Positions 25,869 through 34,441 of a DNA stretch of 62,969 nucleotides are shown in pieces. The stretch's first letter is position 1; every line of letters starts with the position of its first letter. The translations under genes and the position numbers were made by a program. The DNA is from Desulfobacteraceae bacterium (GTDB taxonomy: Bacteria > Desulfobacterota > Desulfobacteria > Desulfobacterales > Desulfobacteraceae), in NCBI GenBank assembly GCA_004796375.1, contig QZLA01000298.1, positions 1 through 62,969 of the forward strand. Reading direction: 5' to 3'. The notes below the pieces were generated by a model. The model did no database searches. It was not told the DNA's origin and was given only the letters and a program-made list of their open reading frames with translations.

Positions 25869-27722
25869 TCAGCACCTTTCCAGCTCTTTTAATTTTGAAT
25901 CATACCCCTGGCTCAACGTATCGTATGTTACTGAAACATCCTCCAGCTCCATGAACCACTCGTCTATTTGTGATTCAAGAGTCTTTATCTGAATGGACCA
26001 TTCTTTAATCGTTTCCCCGTTCATATCCTGTTCACTGTTCTGTGTGGATTGGATAATCTTGTTCTGGAGATGTTTAATCTCCTTTTCATTCTGGTCGATT
26101 TTCTCTTCCAGGGCATCAATTTGCTTTTGCAGCGGTCCGACCTCCTTGTTTTTTTGGGCAACAATTTTAGACCGTTCCTGGCGAAGCTCTTTTTTTGTCA
26201 ACCCGTCGTTCTTTTTATGCTCCTGGGACTTGGGCACGTCATCTTCCCATCCCCCTTTTTCGAGAAATTCCTGATAGGTTCCTTCAAAGAGAGTGATGCG
26301 GTCATTTTTAAATATCACCAGCCGGTTGGCCAGGGCATGGAGAAACATCTCATTATGGGTGACAATGACCACCGCGCCTTCAAAACTGTTCAATGCACAG
26401 GCAAATGCGTCGCAGGTTTCCATATCCAGATGGTTGGTCGGCTCATCCAGAAGGAGCAGATTGAGGGGCCGTACCAGGAGTTTTCCAAGCATGACCCGCG
26501 CCTTTTCCCCCCCGGACAATACGGAAATCTTTTTCAAGGCATTGTCCTGATCAAACATCATGGCCCCGCAGATATTTCGGGCTGCCTGGCGGTCGGTGTC
26601 CGGGTGCGCCCCCATGATTTCCTCTTCCACAGTAAACCCGTCATTCAAACTCTGGATGTTGGTCTGCTCAAAATAGCCATGGGTTACGCCGGGATTGTAT
26701 TTGAGTGTGCCCCCATCCGGATGGAGAACCCCGGCAAGCAGCTTGAGCAACGTGGTTTTACCCTTTCCGTTCTGTCCGATAATGGCAATGCGGTCTTCAG
26801 GGGCAACTGTCAGGTCAAACCGGTCAATCAATGGCAGGTCCGGGGTGTATCCAAAATCAATGTCCTGAACCTGGAGCATCTGTTTGGCAGCAAAATCACA
26901 TGAATTAAACTGGAATTCAAGGTTCTTGATTTCGGCGAGCTTGTCTTTAACTTTTGTTTTTTCGAGTGTTTTTACCCTGGACTGGACCATATTTGCCAGC
27001 CGGGCCTTGGCCCTGAACCGGTTGATAAAGGTTTCGATCTCCCTGATTTTTTTCTGCTCGTTGATCCGGGTCTTTTCATACACCTCTTCATCAAGGGCGA
27101 TCTGTTCATAGTATTTACCGGTATTTCCTTTGATTTTTCTGATTTTGCAGCGGTGTATCCCTGCAATATGTGTGACAACCGAGTCCATAAAAGAGCGGTC
27201 ATGGGTCACCAGCAAGAGTTCGCGGGGCCAGGATTTTAAAAATCCGGATATCCAGCGAATAGAGGTAATGTCCAGATAGTTGGTGGGCTCATCAAGGATC
27301 AGAAGGTCAGGTTCGGATACCAATACCTTGGCCAGGTTGAGCCTGACCTGGAACCCACCGGAAAACTCATTGGGGTGCCGATCAAAATCTGAGTTGGTAA
27401 ATCCTAAGCCGGCAAGGATCTTTTCAGCTTTCCAGGCCTGGTCCGCATCCTGGGCTATAAGCCCGGTCATACACTCCTCAAGAACCGTTGGCTTTGAAAA
27501 CCGGATTTTCTGAGTTAAAAATCCGACCCGATAGTCTGAGGGAATAATGATCTGACCGTCATCCGGGAAATCATTCTTAACGATCATATTAAGTAAGGTG
27601 GTTTTTCCATGGCCGTTACGGCCAACCAGTCCGATTCTCTCCTGGGGGTTGATCTGAAGGGATGTTTGGGTCAGCAATTCCTGACCGCCAAAGCCCTTGG
27701 ATATGGATTCTATATTGAGCAT
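25869..27722 (-). CDS. ABC-F family ATPase (translation factor type)
   Basis: The product is 617 residues without membrane segments. Two nucleotide-binding domains have Walker A motifs GRNGHGKTTL and GQNGKGKTTL, signatures FSGGFQVRLNLAK and LSGGEKARVMLGK, and Walker B motifs LLILDEPTNYLD and LLLLDEPTNHLD. A linker of the P-site tRNA interaction type lies between them, and the C-terminus (about 500-617) is a long coiled coil as in YheS/Uup. ABC-F proteins act on stalled ribosomes. AAAGGTCC precedes the ATG. It is divergent from the dikinase gene. Confidence 0.92.
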   Translation of the reverse strand: MLNIESISKGFGGQELLTQTSLQINPQERIGLVGRNGHGKTTLLNMIVKNDFPDDGQIIIPSDYRVGFLTQKIRFSKPTVLEECMTGLIAQDADQAWKAEKILAGLGFTNSDFDRHPNEFSGGFQVRLNLAKVLVSEPDLLILDEPTNYLDITSIRWISGFLKSWPRELLLVTHDRSFMDSVVTHIAGIHRCKIRKIKGNTGKYYEQIALDEEVYEKTRINEQKKIREIETFINRFRAKARLANMVQSRVKTLEKTKVKDKLAEIKNLEFQFNSCDFAAKQMLQVQDIDFGYTPDLPLIDRFDLTVAPEDRIAIIGQNGKGKTTLLKLLAGVLHPDGGTLKYNPGVTHGYFEQTNIQSLNDGFTVEEEIMGAHPDTDRQAARNICGAMMFDQDNALKKISVLSGGEKARVMLGKLLVRPLNLLLLDEPTNHLDMETCDAFACALNSFEGAVVIVTHNEMFLHALANRLVIFKNDRITLFEGTYQEFLEKGGWEDDVPKSQEHKKNDGLTKKELRQERSKIVAQKNKEVGPLQKQIDALEEKIDQNEKEIKHLQNKIIQSTQNSEQDMNGETIKEWSIQIKTLESQIDEWFMELEDVSVTYDTLSQGYDSKLKELERC

Positions 27723-27848
27723 GGACCTTTAACTATGTTTAGGGTTATCATCCGGCCATTTACCAAGTGTCAAAAGTCGCGCCGGGCTATAAATCTTGTA
27801 TTATATCACTGCAATGATAAATGATAAACCATTATGACTATAATGGAC

Positions 27849-27876
27849 TTGATTTTTATAACTACATTCATATAAA
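27849..27876 (+). promoter_or_regulatory. Putative promoter of the dikinase gene
   Basis: TTGATT (27849-27854) and TATAAA (27871-27876) are 16 bases apart, 48 bases before the ATG at 27925. A closely similar block (GGACTTGATTT-TATAA) lies before the GGDEF gene at 39131. Confidence 0.45.
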
Positions 27877-27924
27877 GTTATCTTTTTACTTATCACCTTA
27901 CCCGAAGCATTGAATGAGGACACC

Positions 27925-30651
27925 ATGACTAAATACATTTATGATTTTGGGCCGGCTAAAACAGACGGAGACGCCGGCATGAAAGATCTGTTGGGGGGAA
28001 AAGGCGCTAACCTGGCTGAAATGGCCAAACTCGGCCTGCCGGTTCCTGCAGGGTTCACCATTTCAACCGAATGCTGTAATGACTATTTTAAGTATGACGG
28101 CCAACTGCCCGAAACCCTTCATGATGAAATCAAAACCTCAATGGCCCGGATTGAAGATCATATGGGTATGGGTTTCGGTGACCCTGAAAACCCCTTGCTG
28201 GTTTCCTGCCGCTCCGGGGCCCGCCAGTCCATGCCCGGCATGATGGAAACTATTCTAAACGTGGGCCTGTGCTCAAAAACCATTCCCGGACTGATCAAAA
28301 AGACCGGCAATGAATGGTTTGTTTATGATGCATACCGGAGGCTGATCATGATGTACTCCGATGTGGTCATGGAAAAAGCCGAACAGATCCAGCCGGCTGA
28401 CGGCATGGGTATCCGGCTGAACCTCGAGATCATCATGAACGAACTCAAGAACGATATGGGGTATCTCAGTGACATGGATATCACCACCCAGGAAATGAAG
28501 CTTCTGTGTGAAAAATTCAAGGCCAGGGTCAAAGAAACATTCGGAACGGAGTTCCCGGATGATCCCCATGACCAACTCTTGGGATCCATTGGTGCCGTGT
28601 TTAAATCCTGGAACGGCAAACGGGCGGTATCTTACCGTCGTATCGAACTGATACCGGATGACTGGGGAACTGCTGTAAACGTCCAGAGCATGGTGTTTGG
28701 GAACATGGGAAACACCTCTGCGACAGGCGTGGCATTCTCGAGAAACCCGGCCACGGGTGAAGACGCTTTTTACGGCGAGTGGCTGCCCAATGCCCAGGGT
28801 GAAGATGTGGTTGCCGGTATCCGGACACCCAATCCGATTAATACAGCGACTAAGAACAAACAAAATGAACATCTGCCCGCCCTGGAAGAAACCATGCCCG
28901 GGCTTTACAATGAGCTCTATGATATCAGGACCCGGCTTGAAAGCCATTACAAGGATATGCAGGATATCGAATTCACGATCCAGGAGGGTGTACTTTATAT
29001 GCTCCAGTGCCGGTCCGGAAAGAGAACCTCCACGGCTGCACTGAAAATGGCCATGGATATGTTCGACCAGGGTATGATCGATGAAAAAACCATGGTGAAC
29101 CGCATGGATCCCAAATACCTGGATGATCTGTTGCACCCGGTGGTGGATCCTGATGAGGAAAAAAGTGCTACCGTGATTGCTGAAGGCCTGCCGGCCGGCC
29201 CGGGAGGTGCGTTCGGCCAGATCGTCTTTTTTGCCGAAGACGCAGTAAAATGGTCCAGGAAGGATAAGCAGGTAATCCTGATCAGGGAGGAAACCAACCC
29301 TGAAGACATCGAAGGCATGAGAGCGGCATCCGCCATACTGACCGCCAGGGGCGGCATGACCTCCCACGCAGCACTGGTTGCCCGCGGCTGGGGAAAATGC
29401 TGCATCGTAGGCGCCGGAAGTTTGAAAATCGATTTTGAAAGCAAACAGGTAACGGTAGGGGGCAAAACCTATCAGGAGGGAGACTTCTTTACACTCAATG
29501 GAACAAAGGGGATGGTTTATGAAGGAAAGCTTTCCATGAAAGATGCTTCTGAAAACCCTCAGTTCAAGCAATTCATGGCCATTGCAGATAAATACCGGAC
29601 CATGGATGTGAGAACCAATGCAGACACGCCGGAAGATGCTGCCACAGCACTGGAATTCGGCGCCGAAGGCATTGGCCTGTTCAGGACCGAACACATGTTT
29701 TACGGTGCTGAATCTGACCGTCCGCTCTTCCTTTTACGCAAGATGATCCTGAGTAACTCTGTTGAGGAACGCACCCAGGCACTGGATGAGCTGTTCCCCT
29801 TTGTCAAGGAAGAGATCAAGGGCACCTTAGAGGTCATGGATGCCAAACCGGTTACTATCAGGCTTCTGGATCCACCCCTCCATGAATTTGTGCCCCAGTC
29901 CAAGGAAAACCAGATGGAGATTGCCCATGCATTGACTATCGATTTTGAAGAGGTCATTAAAAGAAGTCAGGAACTGATGGAATCCAATCCAATGATCGGC
30001 CATCGCGGTGTACGGCTGGGTATCACCTATCCTGAAATCACCCGTATGCAGGCCAAAGCCATACTGGAGGCGGCAGCAGAACTGATCAAGGCGGGGAAAA
30101 CCCCGCTTCCGGAAATCATGGTACCGGTCACCTGCAATGAAAAAGAACTGGCCTTTACCAAAGAGATCGTTACGACTGTGTACCAGGAGGTGATCAGCAC
30201 CTATGGTATCGATAAGATCGATTACCTCTATGGCACCATGATCGAGATTCCCAGGGCCGCCATCATATCAGATAAAATGGCTGAATATGCCGAGTTCTTC
30301 TCATTCGGGACCAACGACCTGACCCAGATGTCATTTGGCTTCAGCCGTGATGATATCGGGTCTTTCATGAATGACTATATCAATAATGCGATTCTGAGTT
30401 CCGATCCTTTTGAGAGCCTGGACCAGGAAGCGGTCGGCAAATTGATGGAGATCTCCGTGGAGCAGGGCCGGAAAACCCGTCCGGAAATCAAGCTCGGCAT
30501 TTGTGGTGAACATGGGGGAGATCCGGCTTCCGTCGCCTTCTGCTTTAAAACCGGATTGAACTATGTCTCCTGCTCACCCTACCGGGTGCCCATCGCAAGG
30601 CTTGCAGCAGCCCAGGCCGCCATTAAAGCATCTGACGAAAAACAGACTTAA
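27925..30651 (+). CDS. ppdK: Pyruvate, phosphate dikinase
   Basis: The ATG at 27925 has GAGG 5-8 bases upstream and gives the conserved start MTKYIYDFG; the upstream TTG at 27910 is less likely. The product is 908 residues, full length. It contains the nucleotide-binding domain (LLGGKGANLAEM, about 24), the phosphohistidine domain GGMTSHAALVARGWG with the catalytic His about 481 and regulatory Thr about 479, and the PEP/pyruvate barrel ending with CGEHGGDP (catalytic Cys about 860). The enzyme interconverts pyruvate, ATP and phosphate with PEP, AMP and pyrophosphate. In this kind of organism it would serve gluconeogenesis from acetyl-CoA or pyruvate. Its predicted regulator is convergent at 32333. 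Confidence 0.97.
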   Translation: MTKYIYDFGPAKTDGDAGMKDLLGGKGANLAEMAKLGLPVPAGFTISTECCNDYFKYDGQLPETLHDEIKTSMARIEDHMGMGFGDPENPLLVSCRSGARQSMPGMMETILNVGLCSKTIPGLIKKTGNEWFVYDAYRRLIMMYSDVVMEKAEQIQPADGMGIRLNLEIIMNELKNDMGYLSDMDITTQEMKLLCEKFKARVKETFGTEFPDDPHDQLLGSIGAVFKSWNGKRAVSYRRIELIPDDWGTAVNVQSMVFGNMGNTSATGVAFSRNPATGEDAFYGEWLPNAQGEDVVAGIRTPNPINTATKNKQNEHLPALEETMPGLYNELYDIRTRLESHYKDMQDIEFTIQEGVLYMLQCRSGKRTSTAALKMAMDMFDQGMIDEKTMVNRMDPKYLDDLLHPVVDPDEEKSATVIAEGLPAGPGGAFGQIVFFAEDAVKWSRKDKQVILIREETNPEDIEGMRAASAILTARGGMTSHAALVARGWGKCCIVGAGSLKIDFESKQVTVGGKTYQEGDFFTLNGTKGMVYEGKLSMKDASENPQFKQFMAIADKYRTMDVRTNADTPEDAATALEFGAEGIGLFRTEHMFYGAESDRPLFLLRKMILSNSVEERTQALDELFPFVKEEIKGTLEVMDAKPVTIRLLDPPLHEFVPQSKENQMEIAHALTIDFEEVIKRSQELMESNPMIGHRGVRLGITYPEITRMQAKAILEAAAELIKAGKTPLPEIMVPVTCNEKELAFTKEIVTTVYQEVISTYGIDKIDYLYGTMIEIPRAAIISDKMAEYAEFFSFGTNDLTQMSFGFSRDDIGSFMNDYINNAILSSDPFESLDQEAVGKLMEISVEQGRKTRPEIKLGICGEHGGDPASVAFCFKTGLNYVSCSPYRVPIARLAAAQAAIKASDEKQT

Positions 30652-30673
30652 TCAAGATAAGTATCACAGATCC

Positions 30674-30726
30674 AGATGCCCCTTAGTCCAGGTCGATCCA
30701 GTACTCGGACCAGGGGCATCTTTCTT
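30674..30726 (+). terminator. Terminator hairpin of the dikinase gene
   Basis: AGATGCCCCT (30674-30683) pairs with AGGGGCATCT (30712-30721); the inner AGTCC and GGAC extend the stem. TTTCTTT follows. It begins 22 bases after the dikinase stop. The right arm and loop are also coding sequence for the end of the minus-strand gene that stops at 30683. Confidence 0.6.
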
Positions 30727-31123
30727 TGTAAGGATGTTGGATCAATTCCGTGGCCAGAATCCTGAAATCTTTTGTGCGAATCACATAATAGGATACTTTC
30801 TCTTTACCAAGGACCCGTTTGAGGCCCAATGCCACGAACAGGGTGTGATGCTTTTTCTCAACAAAACATTCCACTGCACCGGTAACGATTTTGATATCTG
30901 ACTCGGCCTGGATATCGTAAAAGTTGATCATGGTGATCTCAAACGCCCGTCCGTTAAAATGGTCATCAGCATCTGTGCGGGTCAGCTCACAACGAATGAA
31001 ATTTTCGAAACTCATTTTGGCCCGGTTGAAATCATACTCATCTGCTGATGCCGGCACGGGTGAGGTATTGACATACCCGGAAATAATAATGGCTATGAAT
31101 ATGGCTGTTTTAAGTGCTTTCAA
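30683..31123 (-). CDS. Small exported protein, unknown
   Basis: The product is 146 residues from a TTG at 31123 with GGAGAG upstream. A signal peptide (TAIFIAIIISGYVNTSPVPASA) is followed by a soluble domain with two cysteines. The stretch DDHFNGRAFEI resembles DDQFIGSKAYEI in the N-terminal domain of the neighbouring receiver protein, so the two may share a domain. It starts 4 bases after that gene. No family was recognised. Confidence 0.72.
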   Translation of the reverse strand: MKALKTAIFIAIIISGYVNTSPVPASADEYDFNRAKMSFENFIRCELTRTDADDHFNGRAFEITMINFYDIQAESDIKIVTGAVECFVEKKHHTLFVALGLKRVLGKEKVSYYVIRTKDFRILATELIQHPYKERCPWSEYWIDLD

Positions 31124-31127
31124 GGGT

Positions 31128-31910
31128 TCAGGCTCTCCGGTCGAGGAGTGATTTCACGCGATTGCTCAAATTGTTCAGGATCACCGGTATCACGGTTACA
31201 GATTCGGAGGATGCAAAAGTATTGCCCATCTCATTAAAGGCGGATGGATTATTATACCCGGTTCCCACGAGAACGGGAATCTGGTGGTCGATGGCGATCA
31301 CCCGGCGGATGAATTCAACGGATGCCATTCCAGGCAGTTGATGATCCAGTATGATCATACTGAATTTTTCGGGCTGCTGTTTGAATGTAAACAGGGCTTC
31401 CACCGGATCTTTGATCGTCATGGTCTGGTACCCGATCCGATTGATCACTGAAGCCACAAGCTGTTTTCGCTTTTCATCGGGATCGATAATCAGTATCCGT
31501 TTCCCGCCTTTGAGGTTGGCATGAGTCGGGGCCTTAAAGGTCTCTTTCTCCCATTGATTCAGCTCATAGGGATGGACACGGGTTACATCTATTTCATAGG
31601 CCTTGGATCCGATAAACTGATCATCCTCCCCTTGAGGGACCTTGACGATAAAACTCTTGTTTTCGGCAATGAACTGCCTGAGCCAGGTGCGGTAATCATG
31701 GTCCTTCCCGGTAAGGATCAGGATTTTGGAGCCGGCAATGGAACTGATCTGGATGCTATGATAGACCTCGGGAAAATTGCTGTACTCCTGGTTGGTCTGC
31801 TTGTAATGCTCTGCCTTGTACTGCACCAGGTAATCCCTGGCTGCGGCTTGGGAACACCCCAGCAGGAAAACGATTGTGACGAGGATGATATGTTGTAATC
31901 GCTTTTGCAT
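31128..31910 (-). CDS. Receiver-domain protein with lipoprotein-type signal
   Basis: The ATG at 31910 (AGGT 8 bases before) gives 260 residues; an in-frame ATG lies 18 bases upstream. The N-terminus HIILVTIVFLLGC looks like a lipoprotein signal with lipobox LLGC. An unknown domain (about 20-130) is followed by a CheY-like receiver (about 143-255): acidic pair in ILIIDPDE, phospho-acceptor Asp in MIILDHQLPGM, and a Thr in LVGTGYN. The conserved Lys near the end of receivers is replaced (VTVIPVIL). If the signal is real, the receiver would sit outside the cytoplasm, which is abnormal for phosphotransfer. It is the third gene downstream of the dikinase regulator. Confidence 0.75.
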   Translation of the reverse strand: MQKRLQHIILVTIVFLLGCSQAAARDYLVQYKAEHYKQTNQEYSNFPEVYHSIQISSIAGSKILILTGKDHDYRTWLRQFIAENKSFIVKVPQGEDDQFIGSKAYEIDVTRVHPYELNQWEKETFKAPTHANLKGGKRILIIDPDEKRKQLVASVINRIGYQTMTIKDPVEALFTFKQQPEKFSMIILDHQLPGMASVEFIRRVIAIDHQIPVLVGTGYNNPSAFNEMGNTFASSESVTVIPVILNNLSNRVKSLLDRRA

Positions 31911-31977
31911 ACATATACCTATCGGCATCCATTGCCCGATCTTTAAGAATATGTTGCAGCCCTCGATGATAACCGGA

Positions 31978-32319
31978 TCATAAATGATACAGGGAGATCA
32001 TCAGCAGCAGAAAGGAGATCAATCCCATGACGACCAGTGAGGTGACCTGATCCCCTTGCCGTCGCCCCCGAAAAAGGCTGAGTATCAAGCCGGTCAGGCT
32101 CATAATCATACCGAGCATCACAAGGTACACCAGGATGTAAAGGTAACGGATATCCCAGAATGTTCTCAGGTCCAACCCGTAGAACCGGTCGAAAAAGGTT
32201 TCAAACTCGGGCTGGGCCCTGTGGAATATCAAGAGAATCGGCAGGATCAGCACCCATGCCAGGATATTTAACCCGATCAGGAATCCGGATAAAAAATCCT
32301 TTTTCTTGCGGCGTTCCAC
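31978..32319 (-). CDS. Small three-helix membrane protein
   Basis: The product is 113 residues from a GTG at 32319 with GGGAG upstream. Three membrane helices are seen: GLNILAWVLILPILLIF, LYILVYLVMLGMIMSLTGLI and TSLVVMGLISFLLLMISL. The N-terminus MERRKKKDF is basic and presumably cytosolic. It follows the dikinase regulator gene by 13 bases, so it is co-transcribed. No family was recognised. Confidence 0.72.
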   Translation of the reverse strand: MERRKKKDFLSGFLIGLNILAWVLILPILLIFHRAQPEFETFFDRFYGLDLRTFWDIRYLYILVYLVMLGMIMSLTGLILSLFRGRRQGDQVTSLVVMGLISFLLLMISLYHL

Positions 32320-32332
32320 ACTGTCTCCCGGA

Positions 32333-33184
32333 TCAGTTGTTCTTGTGGGCCATGGTCTGGAATCGGCGGGTGATCATCTCGATGATCTCTTCCGCACTGC
32401 TTTCAATGGGCTTATTGCTGACATTAATCATGGAAAACCCCCGGGTCACATAATACTTCTGTGCGGTCTGGATCTCTTTTTCAATCTCTTCGCGGGACGC
32501 GTAGGCCTGGATATCACTCGCGCCAAGGCTCTCCTGCCGCATCTTCCTGTGGGCAAGAAGCTGCTCCACATTGATATTCAAAGCAATCACCCGCCGCCGG
32601 TCAATTCTGTCCAAAGATCCAGGCATAGGCACTCCGGGAACGAAAGGTACATTGGCCACTTTCCATCCCATGACAGCCATGTACATGGACAAGGGCGTTT
32701 TCCCTGCCCGAGACAAACCGATGAGGATAATCTCAGCAGCCGGGAGCGTATCAGGGTTCAGCCCGTCATCGTGGGCCAGTGCAAAATCGATGGCTGACAC
32801 CTGCTTGAGATCAACCTGGTGAATTTTCCGGTAAAGACCGGGCTGCTGAAGCGGGGGAATACCCAAAAAGGCTTCAATTTTTGACAGTACCGGCCCCATC
32901 AGGTCGATGGTAACGATATTATACTCAAACCCTTTGCGTGTGATGTACTGTCTAAGTTCTGTTTTCACAATGGTGTGAACGATCAGGCTTTCAATGTTTC
33001 TGGCTTTGTCAAACAGTTTGTCCACATCTGCAAGAGATCTGATCAGCGGGACCTTGATCACCGTGATCTCGCTTTCGGGAAACTGTACCAGCGCAGATTG
33101 AGCCAGGTGAAATGCATTGATGCCCTCACCGCAGGAAGCCACATATATCATTTGAAACTTTTTTTGACCCGGGTTCGCAATCAT
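32333..33184 (-). CDS. ppsR: Pyruvate, phosphate dikinase regulatory protein (DUF299)
   Basis: The ATG at 33184 has AAAGGAT upstream and gives MIANPGQKKFQMIYVAS; the longer frame to 33253 is unlikely. The product is 283 residues, normal for this family. It has the N-terminal SCGEGINAFHLAQSAL region and the atypical P-loop LIGLSRAGKTPLSMYMA (about 165), followed by ANVPFVPGVPMP. Family members phosphorylate a Thr next to the catalytic His of PPDK or PEP synthase using ADP, and remove it with phosphate. The canonical loop reads GxSRTSKTP; here SRAGKTP, a small change. It heads a minus operon that converges on ppdK, so PPDK is the likely target. Confidence 0.88.
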   Translation of the reverse strand: MIANPGQKKFQMIYVASCGEGINAFHLAQSALVQFPESEITVIKVPLIRSLADVDKLFDKARNIESLIVHTIVKTELRQYITRKGFEYNIVTIDLMGPVLSKIEAFLGIPPLQQPGLYRKIHQVDLKQVSAIDFALAHDDGLNPDTLPAAEIILIGLSRAGKTPLSMYMAVMGWKVANVPFVPGVPMPGSLDRIDRRRVIALNINVEQLLAHRKMRQESLGASDIQAYASREEIEKEIQTAQKYYVTRGFSMINVSNKPIESSAEEIIEMITRRFQTMAHKNN

Positions 33185-33276
33185 GGTATTTCTATCCTTT
33201 ACGTTTTGGTTCACCCCATAAATATATGAACCGACAACAAGAGTCAAACGCAAGAATGAATCAGGAATTGAATATT

Positions 33277-33705
33277 ATGACCCATGAAAATCGTGGCCAA
33301 TATGCAAAGAAACATAACGGCATTGCCATAGACAAAGAGGTTTCAGAACGACTGAAACAATCAGCAAAAAATCAGACCATCACCTGTGCAGCGGTTCACA
33401 GGATCGCAAAAGACCTGGGAAAGTCCCCCGGCGACATTGGAAATCAGGCAGACCTGCATGAATTGAGGCTGGTTGAATGTCAGCTTGGATTGTTTGGATA
33501 TCCTCAGGGCAAAGCGCTTGACAGCGGGTATCAGGTCCCTGGCGAACTGGCTCAGACACTTGAAGAAGCTTCCAAAGACAACCGCCTGCCCTGTGACACC
33601 TGCTGGGATATTGCGACCCGCCTGAAACTCAAACGGCTTGCCGTTGGCTCGGCCTGTGAGATGATGAATTATAAGATCAAACCCTGCCAGCTCGGCGCAT
33701 TTTAA
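33277..33705 (+). CDS. Small protein with an internal duplication, unknown
   Basis: The ATG at 33277 has AGGA 10 bases upstream; earlier in-frame ATGs at 33226 and 33256 lack good sites. The product is 142 residues, soluble. Two halves share a pattern of a Cys, then IA--L, a middle segment with G, and CQLGLF or CQLGAF (about 43-85 and 101-142). Each half looks like a small helical DNA-binding-like unit, but no family was recognised. It is 11 bases before the DUF503 gene. Confidence 0.75.
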   Translation: MTHENRGQYAKKHNGIAIDKEVSERLKQSAKNQTITCAAVHRIAKDLGKSPGDIGNQADLHELRLVECQLGLFGYPQGKALDSGYQVPGELAQTLEEASKDNRLPCDTCWDIATRLKLKRLAVGSACEMMNYKIKPCQLGAF

Positions 33706-33716
33706 GAAAGGGAATT

Positions 33717-34004
33717 ATGGTCATCGGAGCCGGAAAACTCACCTTCAAACTGTTTGATGTTCATTCCCTCAAACAGAAGAGAAGTATTGTTAAATCCATT
33801 ATCCACCGGATAAAGAACGCCTTTAATATTTCGATCTCAGAGGTTGATCTCAATGACCGTCACACGCTGGCGGTCATTGGGTTCTCGATTACGGGAAACG
33901 ATGTCAAGGTGGTCAATTCCAAGCTGGACAAGGTGCTGAATATGGCCGAAGATCTGGGCCTTGCCATGGTCATGGACTCACAGATCGAAATTATCCACTT
34001 TTAG
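33717..34004 (+). CDS. DUF503 family protein (YlxP-like)
   Basis: The product is 95 residues with AAAGGGAA before the ATG. The family pattern is complete: VIGAGKLTFKLFDVHSLKQKRSIVKS near the start (in two parts), ISEVDLNDRHTLAVIGF and a C-terminal VVNSKLDKVLNMAE. YlxP/DUF503 proteins are small and often lie near translation genes such as rbfA; the role is not settled. Its 3' end overlaps the GGQ-protein gene by 14 bases, tail to tail. Confidence 0.9.
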   Translation: MVIGAGKLTFKLFDVHSLKQKRSIVKSIIHRIKNAFNISISEVDLNDRHTLAVIGFSITGNDVKVVNSKLDKVLNMAEDLGLAMVMDSQIEIIHF

Positions 34005-34347
34005 GCACCTTGTTCCTGGCCTTTCGTTTCCGCCGCTTCTTCTGCTTGATTCTCTTTTCAATTTCAGCGGTTTTTTCCGGATCCTCCCCCTTCATCTGGC
34101 GTTCAACCTTCTCAACAAGCATGCGGGTGGCAAGGAATTTGTTCAGGTGCTGTGACCGTGACTTACCGCACTTGACACTCAAACCGGACGGCAGGTGCCT
34201 TGCAAAGACGGCAGAAGATGATTTATTGACCTTCTGGCCACCCCTGCCTGAGGCTTTGATATATTTGTATTCGATATCGGACTTACCGATATTCAATTCC
34301 GCCATCTTCTTATCAAGGGCGTCGAGTTTTTCTTTTGTCGGACCCAT
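33991..34347 (-). CDS. ArfB-like peptidyl-tRNA hydrolase (GGQ domain)
   Basis: The product is 118 residues, consisting of one release-factor class I domain with SGRGGQKVNKSSSA (about 33-46; GGQ catalytic motif) and a very basic C-terminal tail (QKKRRKRKARNK). It has no stop-codon-recognition domain, like ArfB/ICT1, which enter stalled ribosomes with the basic tail and hydrolyse peptidyl-tRNA. The length is a little short for ArfB (about 140). tmRNA is also encoded in this window, so there may be two rescue systems. Confidence 0.85.
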   Translation of the reverse strand: MGPTKEKLDALDKKMAELNIGKSDIEYKYIKASGRGGQKVNKSSSAVFARHLPSGLSVKCGKSRSQHLNKFLATRMLVEKVERQMKGEDPEKTAEIEKRIKQKKRRKRKARNKVPKSG

Positions 34348-34441
34348 ATTGTTCTCGCTGTCACTTTACATTGTGCAGTAACCTGTTATGATAAACGCTC
34401 GTGATCGTCAAGCACAATAACCCTGTAACCCGAACTATGAG

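Noticed and set aside
28273-29694. Minus-strand open frame of 473 codons
   Set aside because: It lies fully inside ppdK on the other strand. The plus frame is a complete, clearly identifiable enzyme, and the antisense frame has no ribosome site or recognisable motif.
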